64,000 nucleotides of DNA from Bog-473 sp963781955. Lineage in GTDB: Bacteria > Actinomycetota > Acidimicrobiia > Acidimicrobiales > RAAP-2. Below, piece after piece: positions 7,915-15,908 of the stretch. The notes beneath the pieces were generated by a model. That model was not told where the DNA came from, did no database searches, and was given only the letters and a program-made list of their open reading frames with translations. Made by a program: the position numbers and the translations under genes. Each line of letters starts with the position of its first letter. The first letter of the stretch is position 1. The stretch covers positions 992,001 through 1,056,000 of the forward strand of contig CAWAHU010000001.1 in assembly GCA_963781955.1 (NCBI GenBank), read 5' to 3'.

Positions 7915-8901
7915 TCAGGCCGGCCAGCCCTTCTCGCCGCGACGTGCCGGGGGCTCGTCGAGCGCCCACGCCCGGCGCCAGGGGGACGCGTCGGGCCCGC
8001 GGTGCGCGCGCTCGGCGCCGGGTGACGGTGCCGCCGGGCTGACCGAGCGCCGGGCCTGCCACCAGTCGCTGTGCACCTCGCGCGCCAGTGCGGCGACCGC
8101 GGCCTCGACCCGCTCGGAGAAGCGGTGGGCGCTCTCGTCGGCGTCGGGGCTCATGGGCGGGCCGAAGAGGACGGCGATGGGGGAGCGGCGGAGGCGCCCG
8201 CCACGGCGCGACTCGGTCCCCGACCCGCCGGGCGCGTGTCCCTCGGGCGCGCCGGTCTTGGGCAGCACGTGGCGCGTGCCGTGCAGGTACACGGGGACCA
8301 CCGGACGGCCGGTGCGCCGGGCCAAGTAGGCGGCGCCACCCCGGAACTGCTGGGTCCAGCCGTCGGGCGAGCGGCCGCCCTCGGGGAAGATGACCAGGTT
8401 CCAGCCGTCCTCGACGAGGTCGGCCGCCGTGTCGGCCGACCGCCGGTTCACCTTGCTGCGCTCGATCGGGATGGCGGCCAGCGCGAACGACCACAGCACC
8501 GACTTCCAGGTGCGGTCGAAGAAGAAGTCGGAGGCGGCGGCCACAACCGTCCGGTGCCGGAACTCCACCGGCAGGGTGGTGAGCAGCAGCGGCGTGTCGA
8601 TGTGGCTGGCATGGTTGGCGGCGAAGATCACCGGCCGCTCGACGTGCCCGAGGTGCTCGAGGCCGCGCACGGTGGCGGGCGCCAGCAGGCGGGCCGTCGG
8701 GCGGGTGACGTTGTCCATGACCATGGCCCGGGCCAGGCGCACCGGGTAGCGGCGCGACCAGGCGTGGTCGTAGTCGAGCCCGACCCGGCGCTCGGGGTCG
8801 GGTCGTTCCACCGAGGTGGGCCAGGTCGGGGCGGCCACGGGGAAGCGTGCTGCGCGCACCTTGCCGACCAGCCGGTCGACCCCGAGCCGGGCGCCCGCCA
8901 T
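7915..8901 (-). CDS. 1-acyl-sn-glycerol-3-phosphate acyltransferase-like (PlsC family)
   Basis: 328 residues. The acyltransferase motifs are in order: NHASHIDTPLL (N-H-x4-D), then IPIERSK, then VIFPEGGRSPDGW, then VVPVYLHGT. The C-terminal ~60 residues are Arg/Pro/Ser-rich and probably disordered. The ATG overlaps the stop of the LarA-like gene (TGATG), which makes this the last gene of the four-gene operon reading from 14,126. Its acyl acceptor may be a product of that operon rather than ordinary lysophosphatidate; that is inference. Confidence 0.88.
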   Translation of the reverse strand: MAGARLGVDRLVGKVRAARFPVAAPTWPTSVERPDPERRVGLDYDHAWSRRYPVRLARAMVMDNVTRPTARLLAPATVRGLEHLGHVERPVIFAANHASHIDTPLLLTTLPVEFRHRTVVAAASDFFFDRTWKSVLWSFALAAIPIERSKVNRRSADTAADLVEDGWNLVIFPEGGRSPDGWTQQFRGGAAYLARRTGRPVVPVYLHGTRHVLPKTGAPEGHAPGGSGTESRRGGRLRRSPIAVLFGPPMSPDADESAHRFSERVEAAVAALAREVHSDWWQARRSVSPAAPSPGAERAHRGPDASPWRRAWALDEPPARRGEKGWPA

Positions 8902-10490
8902 CAGCGCACGTCCGACATGAAGAGGGGCGGGTTGCGCACGTGGGTGAGGCTCGGGTTCGGCCCGACCACGTCGGCCGCGATCTCGAGCGCGTCGTCGAGC
9001 GAGCTGGCCGGGGAGAAGCCGAGCCGGCGTACCGCCTTGGGGTCGCCGCCCACGACGATCACCCGACCGAGGTGCTCCAGTGCGTGCGCGCACCAGTACC
9101 ACATGTAGAAGGGGTGGACGCCGTGGTAAGCGTGGCCGGTGCGGTAGAGGTGGACGTACCACGGGTCCGTGGCGAAGGACTCCTCGAACTCCTTGTGCAT
9201 GCGCACCGGGTCGATCGTCTCGGTGAGGACCTGCTCGTAGAAGTCGATGTAGCTCGGGTGGTGGCCCGGGTGGAACTCGGGACGTGTGGGGTGCCACATG
9301 ATCACGACGCCGCCCTCGCGCACGAGGGGCTTGCCCCGGTACATGTTGAAGAAGTACCCGAGTCCGAGGCAGGCCACCAGGACCGGGTTCATGATGGAGT
9401 TCACGTTGTACGGGCAGATGTAGGGGAGCCCCATGGTCAAGATGTCGGTCTGCCCCTCGACCTCGACCCCCTGCTGGGCCCACACGTGCTCGAGGGTCAG
9501 GGCGTGCACGGCCTCGACCTCGCCCGCCTGCACCGAGGTGAGGGCGTGGGGCGACCGCATGCCGTGGAGGACCTGCCGGGCCAGCCGGGGCGGCGTCTTG
9601 GCTAGGGCCGTGGAGGCCCCGAGGTACTTGGCCCGGTCACGCACGGTCCACTCCCACTCGCGCCTCTGCAGGAACGTGAAGCCGGACGGGAACGTGTCGT
9701 TGTTGAGCGTGGTCTCGATCTGGAAGACGTTCACCCCCGACTCGGCGATGAGCCGGCCCATGCGCCAGTTCGACGAGTGGAGCTCCGAAGAAGGCTGGTC
9801 CATGAACGACTTCGAGTGGCGCATGGTCTGCGGATTGTGGTGGTGGCGCAGGCTGCGGTAGCTGGCCAACCCGGTGGCCACGCTCTTGTGCCCGCCGTCC
9901 ATGGCCACCAGATTGATGTTCACGTAGACGAGGAGGTCCGACGTGGCCGCCCGCTTGTTGATCTCCACCTCCTCGCCGTCGGCGGTCTCGCCGATGAAGA
10001 GCAGGTTCTCGGGGTCCTCGGCGTCGTGCTGGGTGAGCAGGCCGTGCGGGGCGAAGGCGTCGTAGACGCGGTCCCCGAGCGCGTGGCGCAGCTCCTCTTC
10101 GGTCATGCGGCGGTGCAGGGCGAGCGCCGCCACCAGGACCACGTCGTCCACGCCCGCCTCGGCCGCCATGTCGAGGACGGACTCGATCACCATCTGGCGG
10201 ACGTCGGGCGCCTGCATCGGCGGCAGGGGCAGCGAGATGTCGTCGAAGCAGATGGTCAGCCTCATGCCGGGGTGCAGCAGCGCGGGCAGGGGGTCGCGGT
10301 CGCCCGCGGGGTGCAACAGAGCGTGGCGGATGGCCTGATAGGGGTCCTCGATCGGCGCCATGGGCTCGGGTGCGTAGATCACCCGGCTCCCCTCGGGGAG
10401 CGTCTCCAGCCCGAACGACTCGCCGTGCCACACGAGCGTCGGCGGGGTCGATCGGTCGACCTTGAGGACGAAGCCGGGTCGGCGGCTCAT
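8901..10490 (-). CDS. LarA-like (DUF2088) protein of unknown substrate
   Basis: 529 residues. The N-terminal half is a DUF2088/LarA-like domain: ICFDDISLPLPP corresponds to the D-x-T-R-P region, LALHRRMTEEEL to the first active-site histidine, and GGHKSVATGLASYRSLRHHH to the lysine and histidine that hold the nickel-pincer cofactor in lactate racemase. The residue aligned with the second catalytic histidine of LarA appears not to be His. The C-terminal ~250 residues (PYICPYNVNSIMNP, HPTRPEFHPGHHPSYIDFY) extend beyond LarA's usual ~420. No larB, larC or larE is nearby. It overlaps the dehydrogenase stop by four bases. Confidence 0.75.
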   Translation of the reverse strand: MSRRPGFVLKVDRSTPPTLVWHGESFGLETLPEGSRVIYAPEPMAPIEDPYQAIRHALLHPAGDRDPLPALLHPGMRLTICFDDISLPLPPMQAPDVRQMVIESVLDMAAEAGVDDVVLVAALALHRRMTEEELRHALGDRVYDAFAPHGLLTQHDAEDPENLLFIGETADGEEVEINKRAATSDLLVYVNINLVAMDGGHKSVATGLASYRSLRHHHNPQTMRHSKSFMDQPSSELHSSNWRMGRLIAESGVNVFQIETTLNNDTFPSGFTFLQRREWEWTVRDRAKYLGASTALAKTPPRLARQVLHGMRSPHALTSVQAGEVEAVHALTLEHVWAQQGVEVEGQTDILTMGLPYICPYNVNSIMNPVLVACLGLGYFFNMYRGKPLVREGGVVIMWHPTRPEFHPGHHPSYIDFYEQVLTETIDPVRMHKEFEESFATDPWYVHLYRTGHAYHGVHPFYMWYWCAHALEHLGRVIVVGGDPKAVRRLGFSPASSLDDALEIAADVVGPNPSLTHVRNPPLFMSDVR

Positions 10491-11784
10491 CGGGCGGTTC
10501 TCCTTGTCTGTGTGGTGCGTGGCGGCGGCACCGGGTGCCCCGCGTCGCGCACGTCGAAGGCGATCTTCACGGCGCCCCGACGCCCGGCGGCTCCGGCGTG
10601 GGCGACGGCGTCCTCGAAGCGCGTCAGCGGGTAGGTGGCCGAGACCAGGCTCCCGGTCCCGTGTGCGCCGGCCACGTCGAAGGCCAGCGCAAAGGTCGAG
10701 GTGGGGCTCTGCCCGGCGCGCCCGGGCTCGGTGCCGTAGGCGTAGGCGCCGGCCAGCCGGACCTCACGGTGCCACAGGGGGGCGAGGTCGAGCGAGATCT
10801 TGCCGGGCATGCCGACCAGCGAGACGGTGCCGCGGGGCCGCACCATGGCCATCGACTGCGCGATGGACTCGGCGCTGCCCACGCAGTCGAGCACGACGTC
10901 GGCGCCCCCGGAGAGGGTGGCCGTGGTACCCGCTGCCCCGCCGTAGGAGAGCGAGTGTGAGTGGCGTCGCACGGCACGGGGGAGCTGGTCGGGCGGGAGG
11001 GATTCGTCGGCCCCGAACGCGCGGGCGAGCCGCTGCTGGTGCGGGTAGCGGGCCCCTACCAGCAGCGCCGATGGCATGGCACAGCGGCCGGCGTCGGCCA
11101 GGTGTCGCAGCGCCGCGGTCACCAGCAGGCCGAGCGTGCCGGCCCCGAGCACGGCCACGACGTCGCCGTCCTCGATGGGGGCGCCGAGCACGGCGTGCAC
11201 GGCGCAGGCGGTGGGCTCGATCGTGACGGCGTCGGCGTCGCTGAGGGCGTCGGGCACGGCGAAGAGCTGGCTGGCGTGCGCGACCAGGCCGGTGCTCGAC
11301 CACCCGCCGCCCGTGTCGGCACAGAAGCCCGTCTGGAGCCCGGGCCGGATGTGGCCGAAGGCGATGCGGCCGCAGTTGCCGATGTGGCCGGCGGCACAGG
11401 CGGGGCAGGGTGGGTCGATGCCGCCGCGGCGCAGCCGAGCACCGGCTGGAGGACCACCCGGCTGCCCGCGGCCAGGGTGGAGCCGTCGGCCGCGGTCGTC
11501 TGGTCGCGCACGGTGCCCACCACCTCGTGGCCCGGGACGAACGGGAAGGACACGATGTCCTCGAAGTAGCGCGAGCTACGCCCGTCCAAGGTGGCCAGGT
11601 CGGAGCCGCAGATGCCGGAGAGCAGTGGGTCGACGTGCACCCAGCCCGCCGCGGGCAGCTCGGGCTCATGGTGCTCGACGAGACGCAGCGGGCCCACCGC
11701 GGCTCCCTTCCCCGAGCCGAAGGCCGAGGCCACGCGGGCAGCGGCGAAGCGGGGCAGCGACCGCTCGAAGACGAGGGTGCTCAC
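10487..11784 (-). pseudogene. zinc-binding alcohol dehydrogenase, single frameshift
   Basis: Two frames together encode one medium-chain zinc alcohol dehydrogenase. The first (from ATG at 11,784) gives SGICGSDLATLDG and PFVPGHEVVG, the catalytic zinc site, up to VVLQPVLGCAA. The second continues from about 11,430 with PPCPACAAGHIGNC, the structural zinc cysteines, then the Rossmann block VAVLGAGTLGLLV, to the stop at 10,487. One missing base near 11,421-11,436 explains the break. All expected motifs are present, so the damage is recent or an assembly error. Start and stop both overlap the neighbours by four bases. Confidence 0.85.
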
Positions 11785-14126
11785 CGTCCCATCACTGCCT
11801 TGGGGGTCTTCACGTCGAAGGGGCCGAGGGGGAGCGGGCGGTGTGAGCCTCCCTCCGCCTTGGCCCAGTGCTCGACGTGCCAGCCCCGTCTGCGGGCGAT
11901 GGCCGAGAGCCGCGACTCGGGGTTCACCGCGACGGGGAACCCGACGGCCTCGAGCATGGCCAGGTCGCTGGCCGAGTCCGCATAGGCCACCGACTCCTCG
12001 AGTGACAGCGAGTGCACCTCGGCGTAGTCCGACAGCAGCAGGGCACGGGCCTCGCCGATCGGGGGGAGGGTCGTCAGGTGGCCGGTGAGCTTCCCGTCGC
12101 GCTCCTCCATCTCTGCGCAGACGATGTCGTCGAAGAGCGGCCGGATGGGCGCAATGATGAAGCCGAGCGCCCCCGTGATGAGCAGGGTGCGGTGCCCTGC
12201 GGCCCGGTGGGCCCGCACCCGGGCGAAGCCGTCAGGGAAGGAGCGCGTGAGGAGCTGGCGGTGGAACAGCTCCCAGGAGTCCTGGCGCAGGCGATCCACC
12301 GGCGCGTTCTCGAAGCGCAGGTAGAAGGCGCGCAGGAAGTCGCCGCGGTCGCGGCGGTCGAGGGCCAGGAGTGAGGGCCCCTGGCGCACCAGCTCGGCGG
12401 CGAAGCGGGCCCGTCGGGCCGGGGAGAGGTGCCGGCTGGCCAACCAGGCATAGGTGTCGACGACGTTGGAGGACATCAGGGTGTGCTCGAGGTCGAACAC
12501 GGCCAGGTGCCGCTCGGGCGCCAGGATGGCCTTGCGCTGGCGGTCGGCGCGCTTGTCGACGACCGAGGTGCCGGGCTTTGTGCGCACCCGGGTGTGCTCG
12601 AGCACCGAGGGCAAGTGGACGTTGTAGACGTAGTCGCCCCAGTCGATGGTGCCGGGGTCGAAGCAGAACTGCTCGCGGTCCGCCTCGTCGCAGGCCGACC
12701 ACAGCTCGAGGAGATTGTCGACGCGGTAGCGGGCGTCGGTCTCGGTGTAGGCCCCGTAGAGGGTGACGTAGCCGAGGGCGCGCCTGGCCAGCGCGTGCCG
12801 CTCCTCGATCCGGGCGGCCAGCTGCGCCTGCCTGCCCCGGATCGGCAAGGCAGTGATCAGCTTCTCCGCCGCCGTCATCACCGCGTCGGCGCGTTTGAGC
12901 TGGCGCTGCACCCGCCCCCGGCCGGGGAACGACCAGTCGGGCACGTTGATGGGTTGCCCGCGGTCGTCGTAGAGGGGGTGGCGCCCGAAGAAGTCCTGCC
13001 CGATCTCCACCAGGCGCCCGTAGCGCAGCGGGTTCCGCACCCCGGAAGCCACGTGGTACACCCGCGGGCGCCCGGGCCCGGCCCCCTGGGCGGCCACGGC
13101 CAGGATGGCGGCCACCACCATGTCGACCGGGATGACGTCGACGATCCCCTCGGGTACGCCGGGGAACTCTCGCAGGAGGCCGCGTGCGTAGGAGATGATG
13201 ATCGGCTCCGCCATGCGGAAGCCGCGGATCCAGCCGGGACGTGGCTCGGCCACGGCGGACTCAATGATCGAGGGCCGCACGATGGTGATGGGCACCGTGC
13301 CCTCGTACTGCTCGACGAGCGCCTTCTCGCCCAGCGCCTTGGTGAAGGGGTAGGCGTCGGGCCAGCCAAGTGACAGCGCCCGGGACGTGCCGGCCTTGAC
13401 CAGCTCGTCGCCGACCCATTCGTCGCGCCGCTTCTCGGCCCTCGCCGCGATGAGGTGATCACCCGCGGCGCCGACCTCGGCGCGGGCCCGCTTGGTGAAG
13501 CCGGCCAGGCGCTCGGGCTTGCGTGACTCGGCCTGCAGGTCGTCGCGCAGGCGCCGGGCCGAGGTCACCTCGTCGCGCCACGGCACATCGAGCGTGAAGC
13601 GGTTCTCGCTGAGGAGCTCTTCTTTCGCCTCCCCCTGGTGGGTGCTGGCCACGTAGGCGGTCGAGACGGCGACGAGGTGGGCGCGCGACCCGGTGTCGGC
13701 CATGGCGCCGGCCACCCGGGAGGGCCCGAGCAGGTTGATCTCGACCGCCTGGGTCAGGGGGGCGTCGAAGGAGACGGTGGCGGCGGAGTGGATGACCACG
13801 TCGGCGGCGGCCAGCGCGGCGCGCCCCTCGTCGTCGAGGCCGAGCCCGTCGCGGCTGACGTCACCGGCCACGGCGCGCACCCGGCGCGCCATCTCGTCGG
13901 CGAAGCCGTCGCCGAGCTGGCCGCGCAGGCGGTCGAAGCAGTCGTTCTTGAGGATCTCCCGGTTGAGCCGGGCCGTCGCGTCCGCGCGCCGCCCGGGCCG
14001 CACCAGCACCGTCACGTCGGACTCGGGCACGCAGCGCACGATGCGCTCCACGAGCGCGGTGCCCAGGAAACCGGTGGCACCCGTGACGAAGAACCGACGT
14101 CCGCGCAGGTCCTGCTCGATCGGCAT
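11781..14126 (-). CDS. extended SDR (fatty acyl reductase-like) / HAD-IB fusion
   Basis: 781 residues. Residues ~10-400 are an extended short-chain reductase of the NAD-binding-4/male-sterility type, with TGATGFLG and the YxxxK pair in YPFTKALGEK (~258). Residues ~535-775 are a HAD-IB domain with FDLEHTLM, LLITGALGF and YADSASDLAMLEAVG. The second acidic residue of the HAD nucleophile motif is Glu, not the usual Asp. The reductase part resembles fatty acyl-CoA reductases, so an acyl-thioester to aldehyde or alcohol step is a fair guess. It is the first gene of the operon and starts only 47 bases from the divergent TetR region. Confidence 0.88.
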   Translation of the reverse strand: MPIEQDLRGRRFFVTGATGFLGTALVERIVRCVPESDVTVLVRPGRRADATARLNREILKNDCFDRLRGQLGDGFADEMARRVRAVAGDVSRDGLGLDDEGRAALAAADVVIHSAATVSFDAPLTQAVEINLLGPSRVAGAMADTGSRAHLVAVSTAYVASTHQGEAKEELLSENRFTLDVPWRDEVTSARRLRDDLQAESRKPERLAGFTKRARAEVGAAGDHLIAARAEKRRDEWVGDELVKAGTSRALSLGWPDAYPFTKALGEKALVEQYEGTVPITIVRPSIIESAVAEPRPGWIRGFRMAEPIIISYARGLLREFPGVPEGIVDVIPVDMVVAAILAVAAQGAGPGRPRVYHVASGVRNPLRYGRLVEIGQDFFGRHPLYDDRGQPINVPDWSFPGRGRVQRQLKRADAVMTAAEKLITALPIRGRQAQLAARIEERHALARRALGYVTLYGAYTETDARYRVDNLLELWSACDEADREQFCFDPGTIDWGDYVYNVHLPSVLEHTRVRTKPGTSVVDKRADRQRKAILAPERHLAVFDLEHTLMSSNVVDTYAWLASRHLSPARRARFAAELVRQGPSLLALDRRDRGDFLRAFYLRFENAPVDRLRQDSWELFHRQLLTRSFPDGFARVRAHRAAGHRTLLITGALGFIIAPIRPLFDDIVCAEMEERDGKLTGHLTTLPPIGEARALLLSDYAEVHSLSLEESVAYADSASDLAMLEAVGFPVAVNPESRLSAIARRRGWHVEHWAKAEGGSHRPLPLGPFDVKTPKAVMGR

Positions 14127-14132
14127 CAGAAA

Positions 14133-14171
14133 TGTCTACCACCGGGCATCCGATGTGTCTACCATTTGGTA
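14133..14171. promoter_or_regulatory. divergent promoter/operator between SDR-HAD and TetR genes
   Basis: The sequence TGTCTACCA occurs twice as a direct repeat (14,133 and 14,156, 23 bp apart). The second copy runs into the interrupted palindrome TACCATTTGGTA (14,160-14,171), a 5-2-5 operator-like element. On the minus strand the repeats give TAGACA...17 bp...TAGACA, with the second hexamer ending seven bases before the ATG at 14,126, consistent with a weak leaderless promoter. TetR binding at the palindrome would cover its -35. Function is inferred. Confidence 0.5.
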
Positions 14172-14176
14172 AGTGA

Positions 14177-14224
14177 CCAGCTCACGTTCCAGTTCACGCG
14201 CCAGTTCACGCGCCATTTCACCTG
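14177..14224 (+). repeat. four 12-bp iterations upstream of the TetR domain
   Basis: Four consecutive 12-bp units resemble CCAGTTCACGCG. The two central ones are identical and the outer ones diverge. They lie between the palindrome and the first convincing TetR codons. They could be part of the coding region (an SSRA-like repeat if translation starts at 14,173) or additional operator iterons. Confidence 0.7.
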
Positions 14225-14919
14225 TGGCTCCCCGTGCCCGCACGGATGACCCCAAGGGGGGCGGACGCCCAGCTCAAGACGGAGATCCCTCTGCCGCGCA
14301 GGTCCGGGCGAGCTCGGGAGCGCCCGGCGAGCCGACGACGAGGGAGCGGATCCTCGACGCCGCGCTCGGCTCCTTCGCCGCACGCGGCTACGAGGCGACG
14401 TCACTCGACGCAGTGGCCAAGAGCCTGGAGCTGACCAAGCAGTCGATCCTCTACTGGTTTCCGTCCAAGGACGCGCTGCTCGAGGCGGTCATCGCCCGCG
14501 GCGCGGCCGACCTGACACGGGTGCTCGAGGGGGCACTCGCCGGAGCGGGGGAGGGGTGGGACCGGGTGGAGGCGGTCGTGCGCTCCGTGTTCCGACTGGC
14601 CGCCCGCCAGCCCGACCTGCTCGGGCTGCTGCGCGAGGTGGGGCGGCTGGGCCCGCCGGCGGCGACGCAGATGACCTTCGCCCTGGACCCGCTCGTCCAG
14701 CGGGCCTCGGCGTTCCTCGAGGCGGAGATGGACGCAGGCACCATGCGGCGCCACGACCCGCGCCTCCTCCTGCTGGCCATCTACTCCACGGTGATCGGGA
14801 TGGTCACCGAGGTCGAGGTCCTGCGAGCGCTGGGTGAGGAGCCCACGGCGCGCTCCTTGGTGCGTCGGCGGGCCGACGTGCTGCGGCTGCTGCGCGCCGC
14901 TCTGCTCGTCTACCCGTGA
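14224..14919 (+). CDS. TetR-family transcriptional regulator
   Basis: 231 residues from the GTG at 14,224; an in-frame GTG at 14,173 would add 17 repeat-encoded residues. The helix-turn-helix is classic TetR: RERILDAALGSFAARGYEAT, then LDAVAKSLELTKQSILYWF and SKDALLEAVI. The C-terminal ligand domain is helical and unassigned. It is divergent from the lipid-type operon and shares its operator region, so it most likely represses that operon and itself. The ~35 residues before the HTH are Gly/Pro/Ala-rich and unstructured. Confidence 0.85.
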   Translation: MAPRARTDDPKGGGRPAQDGDPSAAQVRASSGAPGEPTTRERILDAALGSFAARGYEATSLDAVAKSLELTKQSILYWFPSKDALLEAVIARGAADLTRVLEGALAGAGEGWDRVEAVVRSVFRLAARQPDLLGLLREVGRLGPPAATQMTFALDPLVQRASAFLEAEMDAGTMRRHDPRLLLLAIYSTVIGMVTEVEVLRALGEEPTARSLVRRRADVLRLLRAALLVYP

Positions 14920-14956
14920 ATTCGTCGTCCTCCAACGGGGCCGTTGCGGGTGCGGC

Positions 14957-15637
14957 CTACGTGGTGGGCTTGGGTGCCTTCTTCTTGGGGGCCGACTTGG
15001 GCGTGTAGCGCTTGGACGCGGTCGGCGGCTTGCGCTCGCCGGAGCTCGACGGGGCCTTCGAGGCGGCTTTCCCCTTGGGCGAGGCCCCGCGGCCACCCCC
15101 GCCCTTCGTGGCTCGGCGCTCGGCCGCCTGGCGGGCGATGACCTTCCCGCTCGTGGTGCCGTAGCGGTTGATGCGCCAGGCCCGCAGCAGGAGCCACCCC
15201 CCGAGGAGGATGAACAGGAAGCCGATCAGGCCGATGAACAGCGTGAAGGCAAATCCGACGAGGAAGAGGTCGAAAGCCAGCAGCGTCCGCCTGCGTTTCC
15301 AGACGACGACGAGCCCGATGACGCACAACAAGACGATGGCACCGCCGAGCAGCCAGGCGTCGGGGGCGACGGCGATGGTGTTCTTGCCCCGCCGGGTGAC
15401 CTTGTTCTCGGTGGTGATGATGACGGGGATGACGATCCCGGCCAAGAAACCCAGGAGCATGGCGCCGGCACCGAACTTGACCTCCTGGGCGTCGAGCGAC
15501 GTCATGACGGCCTTGCGCCGCTCGGCCGGGATGATGTCCTCGGCGGCGTCCTTCGGGGCCGACGGGGGCCAGAAGATCTCCTTGATCCGGTCGAGACCGG
15601 TCGAGCCCGAGACCTCGTCGTCGCTGTCGGGGGACAT
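14957..15637 (-). CDS. hypothetical membrane protein with basic C-terminal tail
   Basis: 226 residues. After a ~50-residue acidic cytosolic start there are four hydrophobic segments (around GAGAMLLGFLAGIVIPVII, WLLGGAIVLLCVIGLVVVW, FDLFLVGFAFTLFIGLIGF and LFILLGGWLLLRAW). The last ~60 residues are Lys/Pro/Ser-rich, with many KxP repeats, and probably lie in the cytoplasm. I do not recognise the family. It is the last backbone gene before the tRNA. Confidence 0.75.
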   Translation of the reverse strand: MSPDSDDEVSGSTGLDRIKEIFWPPSAPKDAAEDIIPAERRKAVMTSLDAQEVKFGAGAMLLGFLAGIVIPVIITTENKVTRRGKNTIAVAPDAWLLGGAIVLLCVIGLVVVWKRRRTLLAFDLFLVGFAFTLFIGLIGFLFILLGGWLLLRAWRINRYGTTSGKVIARQAAERRATKGGGGRGASPKGKAASKAPSSSGERKPPTASKRYTPKSAPKKKAPKPTT

Positions 15638-15737
15638 GGCGGTCTCAGGGTACCGGCGGCGGCGGGACCCCCCAAATCGCCGCCCGGGGCAGGGGAGGGG
15701 TGTGGCGCGGGCTACGGTAGGACCCGCCTTCGGGCCA

Positions 15738-15811
15738 GGGCGCTTAGCTCAGTTGGTTAGAGCGCAGCCTTCACACGGCTGAGGTCGTGGGTTCGAGTCC
15801 CGCAGCGCCCA
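15738..15811 (+). tRNA. tRNA-Val (anticodon CAC)
   Basis: A full cloverleaf can be drawn. The acceptor stem GGGCGCT pairs with AGCGCCC. The D-arm is GCTC...GAGC. The anticodon stem CAGCC/GGCTG encloses the loop TTCACAC with anticodon CAC, and the T-arm is GTGGG-TTCGAGT-CCCGC. The discriminator is A and no CCA is encoded. Its 3' half is repeated at 36,611, marking it as the integration site of an island. Confidence 0.96.
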
Positions 15812-15814
15812 CTC
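15767..15814 (+). repeat. attachment-site core, left copy (in tRNA-Val)
   Basis: These 48 bases, from the anticodon stem to two bases past the acceptor end plus TC, match 36,611-36,658 exactly. Past the core the two copies remain alike (roughly 85-90%) through 15,911, and then, beyond the IS481 insertion, from 17,623 to 17,740. This is the pattern left by integration at a tRNA 3' end. Confidence 0.88.
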
Positions 15815-15908
15815 TGTATGCCCGGGTCAGAGCTCCAATCGGAGCGACGCGGCATGTCGGGTTGGCGGATGAGACACGAGAAAGACACGAGATTTTGATT
15901 ACTCGTGT

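Noticed and set aside
6501..8042. 513-codon plus-strand frame
   Set aside because: Runs antisense to the MBL hydrolase and through the DUF1330 gene in another frame; no domain.
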